This document shows, one piece after another, positions 14,418-23,201 of a stretch of DNA of 33,433 bases. Every line of letters begins with the position of its first letter. The stretch's first letter is position 1. A model generated the notes under the pieces. It had not been told where the DNA came from. It searched no databases and was given only the letters and a program-made list of their open reading frames with translations. Source of the stretch: an uncultured Eubacterium sp. (GTDB lineage Bacteria > Bacillota_A > Clostridia > Lachnospirales > Lachnospiraceae); contig CAOKJJ010000039.1 of NCBI GenBank assembly GCA_948468465.1, positions 1 through 33,433 of the forward strand, given 5' to 3'. The position numbers and the translations under genes are program-made.

Positions 14418-15923
14418 ATGATGCCAGAAAGTAATTTGCAAAATGAAGCTGAAACAATCAAAAGGGTCAACCGGTTTGTACTTGTTATTATTACGATTAT
14501 TGACTCGTTTTTGTTCTTTGGCTATATAGGAGATTATTCGCAGGGCAATATCAGTTTTTCTTTTATGCTGATGGTAGACATTGCAGTTATTATCTCTATA
14601 GGAGTCTGCTATACGATTTATTTCCGTAAAAAAGACAGCACGCTGTTTAAGTATATTTCTATGGCAGGATATGTGATTGTCTATGGAATGGCTGTATTTG
14701 GAGCACAGAATGATCTTGTATTTATTATGGTGTTTCCATTAACGGTTATTTACATTTTGTATTATGATTACAAGCTGATTTTGGGCATTGCGGTTATATT
14801 TGGCGGCATTAATGTGGCCGATGTGATTTATATAGCGACAATACTTGGCCATGCGCATTCTGGAGCGCCTCTGAACAGTACGTCGCTGCTGCTGCAGGGT
14901 GCATCGTCGGTTGTATACATGATTGTTCTTTGCGGTACTACACATATTTCCAATGATAATAATGCAAAGAAAATTGCCAGCATTCGTGCAGAAAAAGAAA
15001 AGAGCATGCAGCTGCTGCAGGAGGTGCTGCATGTAGCAGGCTCTGTCAGGGAAAACTGCACCGGAGCAGCAGAGCATATCAGGCAGCTGAGCCGGTATGT
15101 GGATTCGACAGTGTCGGAGCTGAATGGCATTGCAGAAGGCAACAGCAATAATGCGGGCAGCATTGAGCAGCAGACGGTGATGACCGGAAATATTCAAAAT
15201 ATGATATTAGATACAAAACGGATGTCGGATGAGATGCTTGCGGTGGCAAAAAGTTCGGAGGGAGCTGTTATAGAAGGGCGTCAGACGGTGGATCGTCTGC
15301 AGAATCAGGCAAATAAGACAAAAGAAGCGAATGAACAGGTTGTTGCAGCTGTTGCCAGCCTGATTTCCAATGCGGAAGCAGTAGAAGAGATTACGGAGCA
15401 TATTTTTTCGATATCCAGTCAGACAAACTTGCTGGCGCTCAATGCGTCTATTGAGAGTGCGAGGGCCGGAGATGCAGGGCGGGGATTTGCGGTAGTGTCA
15501 GAAGAGATCCGCACACTTGCGGATGAGACGAGAAATCTGACAGAAAGAATACGCAGCATTGTGGAAGAGTTAAAAAGCAATGCGGCTCTGGCAAAGAATA
15601 CGATCAATCATGTGATGAGTACTGCGAATCTGGAGTATGAGCTGATTGGAAACGCAAGCACGCAGTTTGGCGAGATTGGCTGCCGTATGGACGGTCTGCA
15701 TACGAATGTACAGGAGATTTATAAAAAGATTGAAGATATACTGGATTCCAATCATGTGATTGTAGACAGTATTCATCATATTTCAGCGGTTAGTGAAGAA
15801 GTAACGGCAAGCACACAGCAGGCAGCGGAGCTTGGAGCGGATACAAGCAGGAAAGCAGAACAGGCTGGACAGCTGATGACAGAGCTGCTTGAGACAGTAA
15901 AAACGATGGATAAATATTTATAG
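14418..15923 (+). CDS. Methyl-accepting chemotaxis-like transducer with polytopic membrane domain
   Basis: This 501-residue receptor resembles methyl-accepting chemotaxis proteins. The first ~180 residues hold about six hydrophobic helices with almost no extracellular loop, instead of the usual two helices flanking a periplasmic sensor. The cytoplasmic half is a long coiled coil whose conserved hairpin tip is at about 332-367 ([19 protein letters not shown], then [12 protein letters not shown]). No HAMP domain is apparent. AAGGAG at 14405-14410 lies 7 bp before the ATG at 14418; the ATG at 14412 is too close to it. No che genes are nearby, so the signalling partner must be elsewhere. The ligand is unknown; membrane-embedded sensing of redox, lipophilic or energy state is possible but unproven. 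The stop codon lies inside a tandem repeat. Confidence 0.88.
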   Translation: MMPESNLQNEAETIKRVNRFVLVIITIIDSFLFFGYIGDYSQGNISFSFMLMVDIAVIISIGVCYTIYFRKKDSTLFKYISMAGYVIVYGMAVFGAQNDLVFIMVFPLTVIYILYYDYKLILGIAVIFGGINVADVIYIATILGHAHSGAPLNSTSLLLQGASSVVYMIVLCGTTHISNDNNAKKIASIRAEKEKSMQLLQEVLHVAGSVRENCTGAAEHIRQLSRYVDSTVSELNGIAEGNSNNAGSIEQQTVMTGNIQNMILDTKRMSDEMLAVAKSSEGAVIEGRQTVDRLQNQANKTKEANEQVVAAVASLISNAEAVEEITEHIFSISSQTNLLALNASIESARAGDAGRGFAVVSEEIRTLADETRNLTERIRSIVEELKSNAALAKNTINHVMSTANLEYELIGNASTQFGEIGCRMDGLHTNVQEIYKKIEDILDSNHVIVDSIHHISAVSEEVTASTQQAAELGADTSRKAEQAGQLMTELLETVKTMDKYL

Positions 15924-15968
15924 ATGATATAAATGTTTATAGATGATATAAATATTTATAGATGATAT
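15912..15968 (+). repeat. Three tandem 19-bp repeats spanning the chemoreceptor stop codon
   Basis: The unit AAATATTTATAGATGATAT occurs at 15912-15930, 15931-15949 (one change, AAATG) and 15950-15968. The first copy encodes the last residues and the TAG stop of the preceding gene, so the other two are duplications of the gene's 3' end into the intergenic space. Confidence 0.85.
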
Positions 15969-15972
15969 GGAG

Positions 15973-16010
15973 GGCATGCATTTGAACAACAGTTGATTCA
16001 AATGCATGCC
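15973..16010. terminator. Perfect 14-bp hairpin between convergent genes
   Basis: GGCATGCATTTGAA (15973-15986) and TTCAAATGCATGCC (15997-16010) are perfectly complementary around a 10-nt loop. Neither side has a long T run, so it is an atypical terminator, but its position between the converging chemoreceptor and LacI-family genes fits a shared termination or transcript-stabilising role. Confidence 0.6.
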
Positions 16011-16019
16011 TTATGTATG

Positions 16020-17057
16020 TTACCTGACATTTAAAGTTGTTTTGCGCAGCAGCAGTTTGGGTTTGATCACGAGATGCTTCTGCAGCAATTCGTCTGAAGA
16101 AAGATTCTTTTTTTCTTCCAGCTGCTGGTCCAGCAGGCGTACGGTCTGGGATACGATTCGGTTGACATTCTGTCCGACGGTCGTAATCGGAAGGATTGCC
16201 TGCTCTGAAACGGGTGAATTGTCGAATCCAATGATCTCCAGCTGTTCGGGAACGAGAAAGCCGTTTGTCAATGCGCTGTTTAAAAACAGGTGAGCCGTCG
16301 TATCATTGCAGACAAACGCGCCGATTCGCTTATGCGGATATTGTTTTTTCAGAGTCTGACAGACTTTTTCAAAGTAGTCGTATAATTTTTGTACATCCGT
16401 ATGTATTTCATTGGAGATAATAAAGCACTGGTGCGGGATACTGCCCTGCGTGGTGATTTCTTCAAATATTTTGATACGGGCGAAAGCGGGAAGCGAGGGA
16501 GCAGTAGCAGTATTAATGTGGATCAGTACTTCACATCCATCCTGCAGCAGCCTTTTCACCGCTTGCTTTGTGCCGGATACATTGTCGGTATCTACGCTGG
16601 ATATAAATTCGGATTCGCGCTCGATGCCAATTACCGGGAATGGATATTGTGACAGTTCTTTGGAGCTTAGCATGTGGCTGAGATTAATTAAGCCTTCTAT
16701 GCGGTAAGAAAGCAGTTCTGCTATAAAGCTGCGCTCCATTTCCGGGGAGTTGTCGCTTGTAAATACAAGAAATTTATAAGGACTTTTTGGATAATTCCGA
16801 ATAAAAGCGTCGATTAAGGCGGTATAGAAATTGTAAAAAAAGTTTGGCGTAATGATACCGATAATGCCTGATTTTCCGCTGGAAAGAGCTTTTGCAAATT
16901 TATTTTCAGTATAATCGAGTTTTTTTAGCGCTTTTTCAATCTTTTCTTTTGTTTCATCAGCCAGGGAATCCGGCTGGTTGAAGTATCTGGATATCGTCAT
17001 TTTGGATAAATTGGTGTAACTGGCGATATCGCTGTAGGTTGTGTTCTGTTTTTTCAT
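16020..17057 (-). CDS. LacI-family transcriptional regulator of the sucrose/fructan locus
   Basis: This 345-residue sugar-responsive DNA-binding protein has an N-terminal helix-turn-helix at about 8-27 (YSDIASYTNLSKMTISRYFN), a hinge helix at about 50-60 with the alanine-leucine pair (FAKALSSGKSG), and a periplasmic-binding-protein-like effector domain from 63 to the end (GIIGIITPNFFYNFY...). The ATG at 17057 has AAGGA 9 bp upstream; an in-frame TTG two codons earlier is rejected. The gene is divergent from the ABC transporter/GH32 operon, and LacI-type operators lie at that operon's transcription start. It probably represses the operon until its sugar or sugar phosphate is present. Effector identity is inferred only from the neighbouring GH32 enzyme. 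Confidence 0.9.
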   Translation of the reverse strand: MKKQNTTYSDIASYTNLSKMTISRYFNQPDSLADETKEKIEKALKKLDYTENKFAKALSSGKSGIIGIITPNFFYNFYTALIDAFIRNYPKSPYKFLVFTSDNSPEMERSFIAELLSYRIEGLINLSHMLSSKELSQYPFPVIGIERESEFISSVDTDNVSGTKQAVKRLLQDGCEVLIHINTATAPSLPAFARIKIFEEITTQGSIPHQCFIISNEIHTDVQKLYDYFEKVCQTLKKQYPHKRIGAFVCNDTTAHLFLNSALTNGFLVPEQLEIIGFDNSPVSEQAILPITTVGQNVNRIVSQTVRLLDQQLEEKKNLSSDELLQKHLVIKPKLLLRKTTLNVR

Positions 17058-17107
17058 GGTCAAAAATCCTTCGTATCACATTTCAGACAACTCATGTCTA
17101 TAGCGTT

Positions 17108-17137
17108 AGTATAGCATAAATAAAAGAAAGCAGGCAA
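17108..17137 (-). promoter_or_regulatory. Promoter of LacI-family regulator
   Basis: On the minus strand TTGCCT (17132-17137) and TATACT (17108-17113) are 18 bp apart, about 50 bp ahead of the regulator start codon. The operator repeats are about 140 bp away, so autoregulation at this promoter is not evident. Confidence 0.45.
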
Positions 17138-17236
17138 CAGAAAAAACTTTAATAGTTGTTTGCAAATATATTTGTGCAGTTTAAATAAAAGTGACTGAGC
17201 AAAATTAGTAATAATGTCAATATTTACAATTCTATA

Positions 17237-17265
17237 TTGACAAAATGGAAGTTTCAATATATGAT
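17237..17265 (+). promoter_or_regulatory. Promoter of the ABC transporter/GH32 operon
   Basis: A perfect TTGACA (17237-17242) and TATGAT (17260-17265) are spaced by 17 bp. The predicted start near 17272 is directly followed by three operator repeats. The 321-bp region between regulator and operon holds both promoters, the operators and a leader of about 105 nt. Confidence 0.75.
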
Positions 17266-17272
17266 TTTAATA

Positions 17273-17310
17273 TGTTACCGATAACATTACCGATAACATT
17301 ACCGATAACA
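17273..17310 (+). promoter_or_regulatory. Triple LacI-type operator array
   Basis: The 12-bp unit TTACCGATAACA is repeated exactly at 17275-17286, 17287-17298 and 17299-17310. The first unit with two preceding bases reads TGTTA-CCGA-TAACA, the inverted-repeat form usual for LacI-family operators. The array covers roughly +2 to +39 of the transcript, where a bound repressor would block initiation or elongation. The adjacent LacI-family protein is the obvious ligand. Confidence 0.75.
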
Positions 17311-17378
17311 TAGTCGGCAGGGTTATTGGAAAATCAGGAATCAAATTATTAAAAATTAAAGAAAGAGAGGATATGAAC

Positions 17379-18887
17379 ATGAGTATTATCAAAAAGAAAA
17401 AACTAAAGAAATGGGCAGGACTTGCGTGTGCGGGACTGGCATGTCTGGCATTGACAGCATGCGGAGGCACGGCTGCAAAGGAGCCGCAGGATATCTCAGA
17501 AGTAACGCTGCACATTTTTAACACAAAAGGTGAGATCGCAAGTCAGTTTGAGCAGATGTGCAAAGATTTTACGGCTGAAACGGGCATTCAGGCAGAACCG
17601 TTTACAGTTGGATCTGGAGAAGATTCGATGGAACCGCTTCGTGCGCAGATGACGTCAAAAGAGCCGCCGGCAATTTTTAACACGGATTTCCGCGGGTTGC
17701 CGGAATGGGAAGAGAGCGGCGCGGCTTTTGATCTGAATGAGTCGGTGAACGAAGACTTAAAGAAAATCGTAGATGCCATCCCGGAAAATATGCGTCTGAC
17801 TTCTGAGGACGGTGCAAAAAGCTATGGCATTCCTTATGGTGTAGAAGGGTTCGGATTTATTGTAGATTCTCAAATGTTAGAGGATCTGTTTGGAGAAAGC
17901 GGTGAACAGGTTCTTGCAGAGCTTAGAACATGTTCCTATGAAGATTTTATAGCATTTTGCGACGCGGTAACGGCTTATATTGACAGTCCGTCTGCAGCGG
18001 CAGTAACGCTTAATGGAAACGAGTATGCATTTGTACCGGAAAAAACAGGACTGGCTGCAAATCTGAATGGTGTCTTTGCAGTGGCGGGCGCGGAAAACTG
18101 GACATATGGCAATCATCTGCTGTGTGTGCCGACAGCGACACTGGCATCCACGCTCAGAGATACACAGGCGCTGACGGATGAGCAGATCTTAAACGCAAAG
18201 CCGGCATATCAGGCATTTATGCAGGCGCTTGATTATATGACAGAGCATGCGGCAGGCTTAAAAGGTTCCGTTGGCAGAGGACAGGAGCTGGTAAACAGCG
18301 CGAACTTTGGCTATGACCAGTCTATACAGATGCTGACAGATGGCAACGCGTTATTTTTACAGCAGGGTAACTGGGCATCAGCAAATATTGCAAAGATTAA
18401 TGAAGAGGTATCCAAACGCATCAGCTTTATTCCATTAAAACAGCCGATCACAGCGGATATGATTCAAAGCGGCATTAGCGTGGAAGACTTAAATGCCTCT
18501 ATTCCATTTTCAACAGGCAGCTACTGGCTGATTAATAACAAGATCTCAGATGTGGAAAAAGAAGCTGCGCAGACATTTCTTGCATGGATGATGAAACCGG
18601 AAAATGTACAGAAATATATTGTGGAATCTTTTGTGGCAATTCCTTATAATGCGGATGATTCTGTAGAAATCAATGATGCGCTGGCAACATCTATCCAGAG
18701 TTATATGGCGGAAGGAAAAGTGTATTATAACTGTGTGGAAGCAACACCAAGCATTTGGGCATCAGATTCTGTTGCAAAACCTCTGATGGAGCAGTTTTTG
18801 ACAAAGGAAGAGTGGACAGAGGATGAGACAGGTGCATTTGTGGATACCATTCTTCAGGCATGGCTTGACCAGAGAAGCGGAAATTAA
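17379..18887 (+). CDS. ABC sugar-binding lipoprotein
   Basis: This 502-residue solute-binding protein (family 1) captures sugar outside the membrane for the two permeases encoded next. It has a Lys-rich start, a hydrophobic stretch and a lipobox LTAC with the lipidated Cys at residue 28, followed by GGTAAKEP. The mature part follows the family pattern ('VTLHIFN.KGEIASQFEQMCKDFTAETGI' at the N-terminus, a Trp/Gly-rich C-terminal lobe with 'FSTGSYWLINN'). The ATG at 17379 is favoured over one at 17373 because AGAGAGG then lies 8 bp upstream. It is the first gene of the operon, under the LacI-type operators. Sucrose or short fructans are the likely substrate by association with GH32. Confidence 0.88.
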   Translation: MSIIKKKKLKKWAGLACAGLACLALTACGGTAAKEPQDISEVTLHIFNTKGEIASQFEQMCKDFTAETGIQAEPFTVGSGEDSMEPLRAQMTSKEPPAIFNTDFRGLPEWEESGAAFDLNESVNEDLKKIVDAIPENMRLTSEDGAKSYGIPYGVEGFGFIVDSQMLEDLFGESGEQVLAELRTCSYEDFIAFCDAVTAYIDSPSAAAVTLNGNEYAFVPEKTGLAANLNGVFAVAGAENWTYGNHLLCVPTATLASTLRDTQALTDEQILNAKPAYQAFMQALDYMTEHAAGLKGSVGRGQELVNSANFGYDQSIQMLTDGNALFLQQGNWASANIAKINEEVSKRISFIPLKQPITADMIQSGISVEDLNASIPFSTGSYWLINNKISDVEKEAAQTFLAWMMKPENVQKYIVESFVAIPYNADDSVEINDALATSIQSYMAEGKVYYNCVEATPSIWASDSVAKPLMEQFLTKEEWTEDETGAFVDTILQAWLDQRSGN

Positions 18888-18925
18888 TGAGATGAATCAA
18901 TCTGAAAAGGCGGGTGAGTTTGTAG

Positions 18926-19819
18926 ATGGAAAAATTTTATAAAAGAAGGTTCTGGCCGCTTGTGCTGCCAGCGGTCGCATGCTATACATTAGTTCTTGTT
19001 ATCCCGTTTTTTATCGGCATTCTGTATTCCTTTACTTCATGGCGCGGTACATATTTTGCAGGCGGGAGTTTGTTTGGGTCTTTTGTAGGATTAGAAAATT
19101 ATGCGAAAGTATTCAGCGGAGGAAAGTTCGGTTATTCGCTGGTATATACGGCTGCTTATGCGGTGGTTGCGGTTATTTTGCTGAATGTTATTGCACTGGG
19201 AATGGCTCTTTTAATTAATAGCATTACAAAAGGGGCCGGCGCGCTGCGGACGATTTTGTTTATGCCAAAGATGCTTGGCGGACTTGCGATGGGATTTGTA
19301 TGGCAGTTTATTTTCCAGGTCATCTTTACAGATATTTTGTTTGGAGAGGAAGGCTTTCTTCATGCAGAGTTTTTAACTTATATGACACAGGATCCGAAGA
19401 AAGCGCTGTTTGCGCTGGCGATCATGAATACATGGAGCATGGCTGGCTATCTGATGCTGATGTATGTGATCGGCCTGAACGCGATTCCTGGTGATGTATA
19501 TGAAGCGGCATCTATTGATGGGGCAAATGCGTTTCAGACATTTTTTAAGATCAAGCTGCCGCTGTTAATGCCTTCCATCACGATTTCACTGTTTTTAGTT
19601 ATTTCTGATTCGTTTAAAATGCTCGACCAGAACGTAGCATTGACAAATGGAGATTATAATACAAGGATGCTCGCGCTGCAGATTCTGCGTACCATTCAGG
19701 ACAGCAATCCGCCAAATTATGGTGTGGCACAGGCACAGGCGGTAATTTTCTTCTTGATTGTAGCGACGATTTCAATCGTGCAGGTATCCGTAACGAGAAG
19801 CAAGGAGGTGCAGATGTAA
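18926..19819 (+). CDS. ABC sugar permease, MalF-type
   Basis: This 297-residue inner-membrane permease (binding-protein-dependent transport family) has about six transmembrane helices. The cytoplasmic EAA loop that contacts the ATPase is visible as 'EAASIDGANAFQTFFKIKLPLL' near residues 190-211. Thirty-eight bp separate it from the binding-protein gene, and GGGTGA precedes the ATG by about 8 bp. It would pair with the next permease to form the channel. No ATPase gene accompanies them. Confidence 0.9.
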   Translation: MEKFYKRRFWPLVLPAVACYTLVLVIPFFIGILYSFTSWRGTYFAGGSLFGSFVGLENYAKVFSGGKFGYSLVYTAAYAVVAVILLNVIALGMALLINSITKGAGALRTILFMPKMLGGLAMGFVWQFIFQVIFTDILFGEEGFLHAEFLTYMTQDPKKALFALAIMNTWSMAGYLMLMYVIGLNAIPGDVYEAASIDGANAFQTFFKIKLPLLMPSITISLFLVISDSFKMLDQNVALTNGDYNTRMLALQILRTIQDSNPPNYGVAQAQAVIFFLIVATISIVQVSVTRSKEVQM

Positions 19820-20665
19820 ATGGAAAGCAGCATGAAAACGAACAGAGTAATCAGCAAAGTAATCATCTATACGCTTTTAGTCCTGGCAGCTTTGTTTATT
19901 CTTTTGCCATTATTGTTTCTTGTGATCAATTCCTTTAAAGGGCAGAGCGAGATTGTCCGCAATCCGCTGGCGCTGCCGGAAAGCTGGTCACTGAGCTATA
20001 TGAAAAATGCCATCGAGAGCATCCATTTTGGAAAAGCGTTAATGATTACAGTAGGCATTACTGTAGGCTCTGTGATCCCAACCGTATTGTTTTCCTCTGT
20101 ATGCGCATGGATCATTACGCGTAACCATACAAAAGTATCAACGTTTATTTATATGGCTTTTGTTTCGGCAATGCTTGTGCCGTTTCAGGTTATTATGTAT
20201 CCGCTGATGAATGTCATGGATACGCTCGGACTGAAAAACCAGGTAGGACTTGTTGTCATGTACACGGGCTTTAATATGGCGATGTCAGTATTTTTATACT
20301 CCAGTGCGATTCGAAGCGTGCCGGTTGCGTTGGAAGAGGCTGCATTTATGGATGGTGCAAATGTGTTTCAGATTTTTTTCCTGATCGTATTTCCACTGAT
20401 TAAATCTTCTACAGTGACTGTTATTATCCTGACGGGGATTGGTATCTGGAACGACTATTTGCTTCCATTTTTGACACTTGGTACCGCGTCCGGCAAGACG
20501 CTTGTGTTGGAACTGTATTACGCGAAAATGACTGCCGGGCAGTATGGCAGTCCGTGGGAACTGATCTTCCCGGCAGTTCTTGTATGCTGCATTCCGCTTG
20601 TCATTGTGTTCTTATGTCTGCAGAAGTACTTTGTAGCAGGTATGACAGAGGGTGCCGTAAAATAA
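19820..20665 (+). CDS. ABC sugar permease, MalG-type
   Basis: This 281-residue second permease of the importer has about six membrane helices and an EAA loop, 'EEAAFMDGANVFQIFFLIVFPL', near residues 173-194. Its ATG directly abuts the stop codon of the preceding gene, with AAGGAGG inside that gene's last codons as ribosome site, so the two are translationally linked. The final residues (AGMTEGAVK) match the conserved C-terminus of MalG-type permeases. Confidence 0.9.
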   Translation: MESSMKTNRVISKVIIYTLLVLAALFILLPLLFLVINSFKGQSEIVRNPLALPESWSLSYMKNAIESIHFGKALMITVGITVGSVIPTVLFSSVCAWIITRNHTKVSTFIYMAFVSAMLVPFQVIMYPLMNVMDTLGLKNQVGLVVMYTGFNMAMSVFLYSSAIRSVPVALEEAAFMDGANVFQIFFLIVFPLIKSSTVTVIILTGIGIWNDYLLPFLTLGTASGKTLVLELYYAKMTAGQYGSPWELIFPAVLVCCIPLVIVFLCLQKYFVAGMTEGAVK

Positions 20666-20719
20666 TGACCGGAAATTGCCTGATGAGTTATGGAAATTGT
20701 ATTTAGGAGAATATAGCTG

Positions 20720-22048
20720 ATGAGACCAGAAGTACATTTTACGCCGTTGCGTAACTGGATGAATGATCCTGTGGGACTGATTTATTATCAAGGAAACTAT
20801 CATCTGTTTTATCAATACTTCCCTTATGAAAAACACTGGGGGACCATGCACTGGGGCCATGCTGTAAGTAAGGATCTGGTTAACTGGCAGCATCTTCCGA
20901 TCGCATTGTATCCGTCCAAGCTGGAAGACTGTAATGGCTGTTTTTCAGGAAGCGCGGCAGAAGATGGCGGGAAAATGTATTTGTTTTATACCGGAGTGCA
21001 TTATGACGGGGTAAACAAGGAAAACATACATGAATCAGAAAACGGATTATTTACTTCCTGCCAGATTGGTATGATTTCCTCAGATGGTTTTTCATTTGAC
21101 AATCATGAGAAAAAGCTGCTGATTCCTGCGTTTACGGATCCCAAGCTGGGCAGCAGAGTACATACAAGGGATCCGAAGGTATGGAAAGATGCTGACGGCT
21201 GGCATATGGTATTAGGCAGTCAGTGCGAACAGCAGAAAAAGCTGGCCGGTCAGATTTTGTTTTACAGGAGCATGGATGGGACTGCTTGGTCGTTTCAAAA
21301 CCGCTTCTGCATGCCGGAAGTGGAAATGATAGAATGTCCGGATCTGTTTGAGGCAGATGGAAACTGGGTTTTGATGGCTTCTCTCATGGGACGTGGAACG
21401 GGAGAAGAACCAGAACATATTTCCTGCGGCGGAGTAGTGGATTTTGATCCGGAATCCGGAAAGCTTCGGACGGACATCACCAGACTCTTTTCACTGGATG
21501 CCGGCATGGATTTGTATGCGGCGCAGTCGATGAAGGATGAACAGGGCCGGAATGTCATGATGGCATGGATGCGGATGCCGCAGCCGATAGATGGAGAACA
21601 GTGGATTGGGATGTATACATTGCCAAGAATCGTGTCTGTCAGGGACGGACAGCTGCGGTATACTGTGCATCCGTATGTAAAGGAACAGTTTTTAATTTCA
21701 TGCAGACCGGAGTTTTTTATTCAGGGAGCAGTGCGCATGGAGGCGGAGTTGGAAGAGGACGGAAAGATCGAAATCGGCGGTTATGAAATAAAACGCAGGG
21801 GAACGCTGCTGCATACAGACCGTACAAAAGTATTTCCTAAGGATGCCGGGCGCTGGCTGCGCAGGACAAGGACACAGCTTTCGAATGGACGATGTGATCT
21901 GGAAATCTATGCAGATCATGGAATCATAGAGATTTTTGTAAACGGCGGTGAGACGGTAATTACACAGGTTGTGTATGGAATGCAGGGTACGTTTTGCTGT
22001 GAAAATGTGAAAAGACTGTGTTGCTGGAAACGCAGGGAGTCTGAATGA
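20720..22048 (+). CDS. GH32 beta-fructosidase / sucrose(-6-phosphate) hydrolase
   Basis: This 442-residue glycoside hydrolase of family 32 cleaves terminal fructose from sucrose or fructo-oligosaccharides. The three catalytic signatures are present: nucleophile Asp16 in WMNDP, stabiliser Asp151 in RDPKV, and acid/base Glu205 in ECPDLF. The FSGSA motif that follows the first blade is also seen. The first motif reads WMNDPVG where most members have WMNDPNG. A C-terminal beta-sandwich covers about 310-442. There is no signal peptide, so it acts in the cytosol on sugar imported by the preceding ABC genes. Since the import route is ABC and not PTS, unphosphorylated substrate is likely. AGGAGA precedes the ATG. 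The operon has no fructokinase. Confidence 0.93.
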   Translation: MRPEVHFTPLRNWMNDPVGLIYYQGNYHLFYQYFPYEKHWGTMHWGHAVSKDLVNWQHLPIALYPSKLEDCNGCFSGSAAEDGGKMYLFYTGVHYDGVNKENIHESENGLFTSCQIGMISSDGFSFDNHEKKLLIPAFTDPKLGSRVHTRDPKVWKDADGWHMVLGSQCEQQKKLAGQILFYRSMDGTAWSFQNRFCMPEVEMIECPDLFEADGNWVLMASLMGRGTGEEPEHISCGGVVDFDPESGKLRTDITRLFSLDAGMDLYAAQSMKDEQGRNVMMAWMRMPQPIDGEQWIGMYTLPRIVSVRDGQLRYTVHPYVKEQFLISCRPEFFIQGAVRMEAELEEDGKIEIGGYEIKRRGTLLHTDRTKVFPKDAGRWLRRTRTQLSNGRCDLEIYADHGIIEIFVNGGETVITQVVYGMQGTFCCENVKRLCCWKRRESE

Positions 22049-22063
22049 GCAGTTAGTGATAAT

Positions 22064-22110
22064 GAAAGACGGTTAAGGGATGGGGATCATTCATCTCTTA
22101 ACCGTCTTTT
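22064..22110. terminator. Terminator after the GH32 operon, likely bidirectional
   Basis: AAAGACGGTTAAGGGA (22065-22080) pairs with TCTCTTAACCGTCTTT (22094-22109) with a single mismatch or wobble, and A and T runs flank the stem on both sides. It lies between the GH32 gene and the convergent HEPN-like gene and can serve both. Confidence 0.85.
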
Positions 22111-22120
22111 GGTAAATTAC

Positions 22121-23197
22121 TTATTTTAAACAGGAAATGTTAAATGTAATCAACAGTTCAATAACGACTTCCTCAAAAATTTCATTTATCTCTTCTATTA
22201 ATTCTCTCGCTTCAGAAGGAATACTACCATAATTATGAAAAACTAAACACCTTACCGAATATATACTATCTCCAACATCAACTTTTTCTTTTTTGGACGC
22301 TTTTTTTAATAATTCATTACATACATCCATTAACCTTTTTTGAAGTATTCTGTCAATGCGAGAATATGTATTAAATAATTCTTTTACCCTATATTTTTCA
22401 CCTGTTAGCTTTTGTAACTCATCCTTTAAATCAAATAGATTATTAGTATCCTCACTGATCTTTTTACTAAAATCAGTAAATTCATAGGAAAAAATATCTC
22501 CGATCAACAACTCTATTATTTGGTATAACATATGGAATTTTGCAAGTGGTAAAAGATTTGTTTGCACAAGAAGACTTTTAAACACTTCCACAATAAATAT
22601 TTTCTCTTTTACATCTTTAGAAATTTTCCGTATATTGATCCGCTTTTCTACATAAACATTTTTCTCTCCAATAGCGGAATATGGTAAGCATGAATAACCA
22701 TATCCAAATAAATCTACAATATAATCCTCATAACAAAAATCCTTTATTTGCTTGCAGTTGCTTTTGCATAAAATGAAAATGATAGCATCCTCTGAATAGA
22801 AATCTGTTACTCTTAAAACCTCACTACTATTTCGCATATTCTCTTCATTAACATTATTCAGAAGTAAATAAATTGCAATATAGGCATATTTCAAAAAGAA
22901 ATTATTTTCGGCATAATCATGTTCACCGGACAATAAAGCTTGAATTGGAAATATCCATCCTAATCTTACATTTGCTTGCTTATCATAAACCTGAAATATA
23001 TCATTTTCTCTATTTAATATGCTTGTATTTAATATATTGAAATAATAGTCTTCTAAATTGTCTTCAATATTTAAATTTAAGTAGTTCTCGCATTTCAGAC
23101 GCATATTCTTAGAATTAATGGCACAAAAACACTTTTCCTCTGGATCATATTTTACATGAGTATAAACCTCATCATCATCACTAAATTTTAGGTACAT
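22121..23197 (-). CDS. Protein with C-terminal HEPN-like Rx4H domain, second gene of a candidate conflict pair
   Basis: This AT-rich gene encodes 358 residues of no family I can name. The C-terminal third looks like a HEPN/Apea-type helical domain. A helix reading 'AKFHMLYQIIELLIG' lies near 235-250, and the motif SVRCLVFHNYG has Arg316 and His321 spaced as in the Rx4-6H active site of HEPN ribonucleases. The N-terminal ~200 residues are unrecognised ('YLKFSDDDEVYTHVKYD'). The ATG at 23197 is chosen over one at 23245: AGGTG lies 7 bp upstream, and the gene then starts 4 bp after the stop of the preceding gene instead of overlapping it. The pair is bounded by terminators on both sides. A role as an RNase toxin or abortive-infection effector is inference. 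Confidence 0.75.
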   Translation of the reverse strand: MYLKFSDDDEVYTHVKYDPEEKCFCAINSKNMRLKCENYLNLNIEDNLEDYYFNILNTSILNRENDIFQVYDKQANVRLGWIFPIQALLSGEHDYAENNFFLKYAYIAIYLLLNNVNEENMRNSSEVLRVTDFYSEDAIIFILCKSNCKQIKDFCYEDYIVDLFGYGYSCLPYSAIGEKNVYVEKRINIRKISKDVKEKIFIVEVFKSLLVQTNLLPLAKFHMLYQIIELLIGDIFSYEFTDFSKKISEDTNNLFDLKDELQKLTGEKYRVKELFNTYSRIDRILQKRLMDVCNELLKKASKKEKVDVGDSIYSVRCLVFHNYGSIPSEARELIEEINEIFEEVVIELLITFNISCLK

Positions 23198-23201
23198 AAA
23201 A

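Noticed and set aside
15973..16010. The perfect palindrome might be an attachment site or insertion-sequence end.
   Set aside because: No transposase, target duplication or second copy is visible, and its position between convergent genes is explained by a terminator-like role.
17267..17524. Minus-strand reading frame ending in a 'TMLSVMLSVMLSVTY' repeat.
   Set aside because: The peptide repeat is only the antisense reading of the three operator units; it overlaps the binding-protein gene and has no ribosome site.
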